Positions 61,974-64,000 of a stretch of DNA of 64,000 bases are shown piece after piece. The position numbers and the translations under genes were made by a program. The stretch covers positions 1,984,001 through 2,048,000 of the forward strand of contig NC_015278.1 of assembly GCF_000193205.1 (NCBI RefSeq), given 5' to 3'. The stretch is from Aerococcus sp. Group 1. GTDB taxonomy: Bacteria > Bacillota > Bacilli > Lactobacillales > Aerococcaceae. The notes below the pieces were generated by a model. It saw only the letters and a program-made list of their open reading frames with translations, did not search any database and was not told the DNA's origin. The stretch's first letter is position 1. Each line of letters starts with the position of its first letter.

Positions 61974-62045
61974 ATGTCCTTTTAGAAAATTTCAGTGTCT
62001 CTTAATCTCTTTTTGCGCTTGTCGCACTCTCTTTAAACCTGCTCC

Positions 62046-62155
62046 AGTCACAGGACGAACGTCCACTTCGCTAAAGGTCGACGCATTCTTTTCAAGAATT
62101 CTTTCTCCCTTTAGTTCCAGTGGTTTCGTCCTTTTTTGTGACTGTCGCACTCTCT
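62046..62155. repeat. dispersed hairpin repeat, copy B, overlapping the mnmG 3' end
   Basis: Imperfect stem: AGTCACA.GACG..CCACT..CTAAAGG (62046-62077) pairs with CCTTTAG..AGTGG..CGTC..TGTGACT (about 62109-62143). It ends in TGTCGCACTCTCT. Shared blocks with copy A: ACGTCCACTTC, TTCCAGTGGTT and the tail. Another tail-like piece (CTTGTCGCACTCTCT) lies just to the left, near 62025-62039. Read on the minus strand it encodes the last 19 codons and stop of mnmG. Confidence 0.72.
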
Positions 62156-64000
62156 AGGTAGACGGCTAGGATAGAGACGTCAGCGGGATTGACTCCAGAT
62201 ACTCGACTGGCTTGGGCCAGGGTCCTGGGTTCAATGGTTGATAAGCGGTCCTTTGCTTCAGTAGCAAGGCCTTCGATTTGACTGTAGTCAATATCTTCAG
62301 GTATCAACTTACCTTCCATTTTACGTAGGCGCTTGACTTGTTTTTGCGCCTTTTCAATATAACCAGCATACTTAATGGCAACAGCCACTTCTTCATAGAC
62401 TTTATGGCCCAGGTCTTTATCGCCAGGGGCAAATTTTAAGATATCGTCAATCGAAAGTTCTGGTCGACGTAAGAGTTCAGAGGCCAAAATCCCGTCTTTC
62501 AAGCGGGAAGATCCTTTCGATTCGAGATAGGCTTGGAGGTCATCGCTTGGTTTCAAGCGTGTATGTTCCAAGCGGTCCAATTCCTCATTGACCGCAGCTT
62601 GGTGGGCCTTAAAGGCTTGGTAGCGGTCTTCAGTGACCAGGCCGATTTCATAGCCTTTCTCCGTCAGGCGCCAGTCAGCATTGTCGTGGCGGAGCAGGAG
62701 CCGGTATTCAGCCCGAGAAGTCAGTAGACGGTAAGGCTCGGTCGTCCCCTTGGTGACCAAGTCATCCACTAAGACACCAATGTAAGCTTCATCCCGACCG
62801 AGGATAAAGGCTTCCTTGCCTTGGATTTTTAACACGGCATTGATGCCCGCATAGAGTCCTTGACCGGCAGCTTCTTCATAACCCGAGGTCCCATTGGTCT
62901 GACCTGCGGTATAGAGGTTTTCAATGGCCTTGGTTTCAAAGGTAGCCTTCAATTGACTAGGCCGGACCACATCATACTCAATGGCATAACCATCACGGAT
63001 GATTTGGGCCTTTTCCATCCCGGTAATGGAATGAACCATTTCGATTTGGACATCCTCTGGTAGGGAGGTAGACAAGCCTTGCAGGTAGATTTCCTCATTA
63101 TCCCGGCCTTCTGGTTCCAAGAAAAGTTGATGCTTAGGCTTATCAGCGAAGCGGACAATCTTGTCTTCAATAGAAGGACAGTAGCGCGCCCCGACTCCTT
63201 CTACAATCCCAGTAAACATAGGCGCCCGGTCCAAATTAGCCCGAATCAATTCATGGGTTTTGGCATTGGTAAAGGTGAGATGGCAGGGCACTTGTTCAGA
63301 AACGGGAATATAATTCTCGTCAGGAGTCATAAAGGAAAAATGGTTAGGTTCTGCGCTACCGGGTTGGATTTCCATCTTAGAGAAGTCGACGGTCTTCTTA
63401 TCCACCCGAGGCGGGGTTCCTGTCTTAAAGCGGGTAATATCGAAACCATATTTTTCGGCTAAATTTTTGGTTAAATTGAGAGCGGGTTGGGAGTTATTAG
63501 GCCCGGCGGAATACTTTAATTCACCGATAATAATTTCGCCCCGAGCACTGGTCCCCATAGTCAAAATGGTAGCTTTAGACCGGTAGAGAGCCCCGGTTTG
63601 AGTAATGACACCCCGGCAGACCCCATCTTCTACCACCAGGTCATCAACAATTCCTTGGCGGAGGGTCAAGCCTTCCTGTCTTTCCACCGTCCGGCGCATT
63701 TCCCGGGCATAAGCTTCCTTATCGGCTTGGGCCCGCAAAGCGCGAACAGCCGGCCCCTTCCCGGTATTGAGCATCCGCATTTGGATATAGGTCTTATCAA
63801 TATTCTTACCCATTTCGCCACCCAAGGCGTCAATCTCTCTCACCACGACCCCCTTGGCGGGTCCACCAATCGAGGGGTTACATGGCATAAAGGCCACCAT
63901 ATTAATATCAATAGTGACCAGTAAGGTTTCCATTCCCATCCGGGCACTGGCTAGGGCCGCTTCACAACCTGCATGTCCAGCACCAACCACAATGACATCA
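62092..64000 (-). CDS. mnmG: tRNA uridine 5-carboxymethylaminomethyl modification enzyme MnmG (GidA), 5' end outside window
   Basis: 635 codons to the window edge; only the first few residues are missing (the frame continues as [15 protein letters not shown], the FAD-binding start). With MnmE it builds the cmnm5 group on U34 of several tRNAs. Visible motifs: [49 protein letters not shown] and the C-terminal helical domain ([22 protein letters not shown]) with [13 protein letters not shown]. After that normal end, about 18 further residues ([19 protein letters not shown]) are encoded by a dispersed repeat and provide the stop. Upstream genes (mnmE, rnpA, rpmH, dnaA) are expected to the right. 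Confidence 0.95.
   Translation of the reverse strand, partial: DVIVVGAGHAGCEAALASARMGMETLLVTIDINMVAFMPCNPSIGGPAKGVVVREIDALGGEMGKNIDKTYIQMRMLNTGKGPAVRALRAQADKEAYAREMRRTVERQEGLTLRQGIVDDLVVEDGVCRGVITQTGALYRSKATILTMGTSARGEIIIGELKYSAGPNNSQPALNLTKNLAEKYGFDITRFKTGTPPRVDKKTVDFSKMEIQPGSAEPNHFSFMTPDENYIPVSEQVPCHLTFTNAKTHELIRANLDRAPMFTGIVEGVGARYCPSIEDKIVRFADKPKHQLFLEPEGRDNEEIYLQGLSTSLPEDVQIEMVHSITGMEKAQIIRDGYAIEYDVVRPSQLKATFETKAIENLYTAGQTNGTSGYEEAAGQGLYAGINAVLKIQGKEAFILGRDEAYIGVLVDDLVTKGTTEPYRLLTSRAEYRLLLRHDNADWRLTEKGYEIGLVTEDRYQAFKAHQAAVNEELDRLEHTRLKPSDDLQAYLESKGSSRLKDGILASELLRRPELSIDDILKFAPGDKDLGHKVYEEVAVAIKYAGYIEKAQKQVKRLRKMEGKLIPEDIDYSQIEGLATEAKDRLSTIEPRTLAQASRVSGVNPADVSILAVYLESATVTKKDETTGTKGRKNS

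Noticed and set aside
1..64000. tRNA or rRNA genes
   Set aside because: No cloverleaf with a GTTCRANNC arm and no conserved rRNA segment was noticed by eye; a covariance search would be needed to be certain.

Overview
The window looks like a chromosomal segment of a moderately low-GC Gram-positive coccus of the order Lactobacillales. Aerococcus or a close relative is my best guess from gene content; this is inference, as there is no rRNA here to confirm it. Supporting signs are strong GGAGG-type ribosome binding sites, lipoprotein lipoboxes, an LPxTG-type surface protein, LrgAB/LytSR, a CcpN-YqfL-PpdK group, PEP carboxylase, and the Firmicute origin-proximal genes mnmG, rsmG, parA, parB, DUF951 and ychF in their usual order on the minus strand. 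No rRNA, tRNA or CRISPR array was recognised.

Layout. 1-4.9 kb: start of a GH73 glucosaminidase, a tiny membrane protein, then ccpN-yqfL and a ppdK reading frame broken twice. 5.1-13 kb: a branched-chain amino-acid ABC transporter (livHMGF) with three tandem paralogous substrate-binding lipoproteins; two of them share an operator-like palindrome at their promoters. 13.2-16.7 kb: a MacB/FtsX-type ABC exporter. 16.9-21.3 kb: HAD phosphatase, yacL, radA, dut and a small membrane protein. 21.3-25.3 kb: a 320-bp nested palindrome, then an IS3-family element joining the tail of an M16C peptidase gene to the head of a LysM gene. 25.3-32.3 kb: ppc, DUF1129, ychF, DUF951, parB, parA and a possible structured RNA. 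32.3-46.3 kb: ABC-2 transporter, MurJ/SpoVB-like flippase, Fem-type aminoacyltransferase, BcrA/LanFEG-like ABC transporter, pepT, an OppA paralogue and a Cna-B surface adhesin. 46.6-55.2 kb: rsmG, lytSR-lrgAB, an MFS transporter, a transglutaminase-like lipoprotein, PspC and a frameshifted corA. 55.5-62 kb: a peptide ABC operon (oppA-oppB-oppC-oppDF fusion) whose terminator is split by a second IS copy. 62.1-64 kb: mnmG, cut by the window edge.

How it fits together. CcpN, YqfL, PpdK and Ppc sit at the PEP/pyruvate/oxaloacetate node. The Liv system, two OppA proteins, OppBCDF and PepT form a peptide and amino-acid supply set typical of auxotrophic lactic bacteria. LysM protein, Fem ligase, flippase, adhesin, LytSR-LrgAB, PspC and GH73 enzyme form a cell-envelope set. 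The conserved origin-proximal order is kept, but two blocks of about 14.7 kb separate mnmG from rsmG and rsmG from parA.

Points most worth checking: the nested palindrome and its dispersed relatives, whose stems differ in sequence but stay complementary; a structured, terminator-ended region upstream of parA; shared operators in front of two Liv binding proteins; WalR-like boxes by the LysM gene; a chimeric gene junction at IS copy 1; and four one-base losses in A/T runs that break ppdK (twice), corA and one IS transposase, which may be consensus errors rather than biology.
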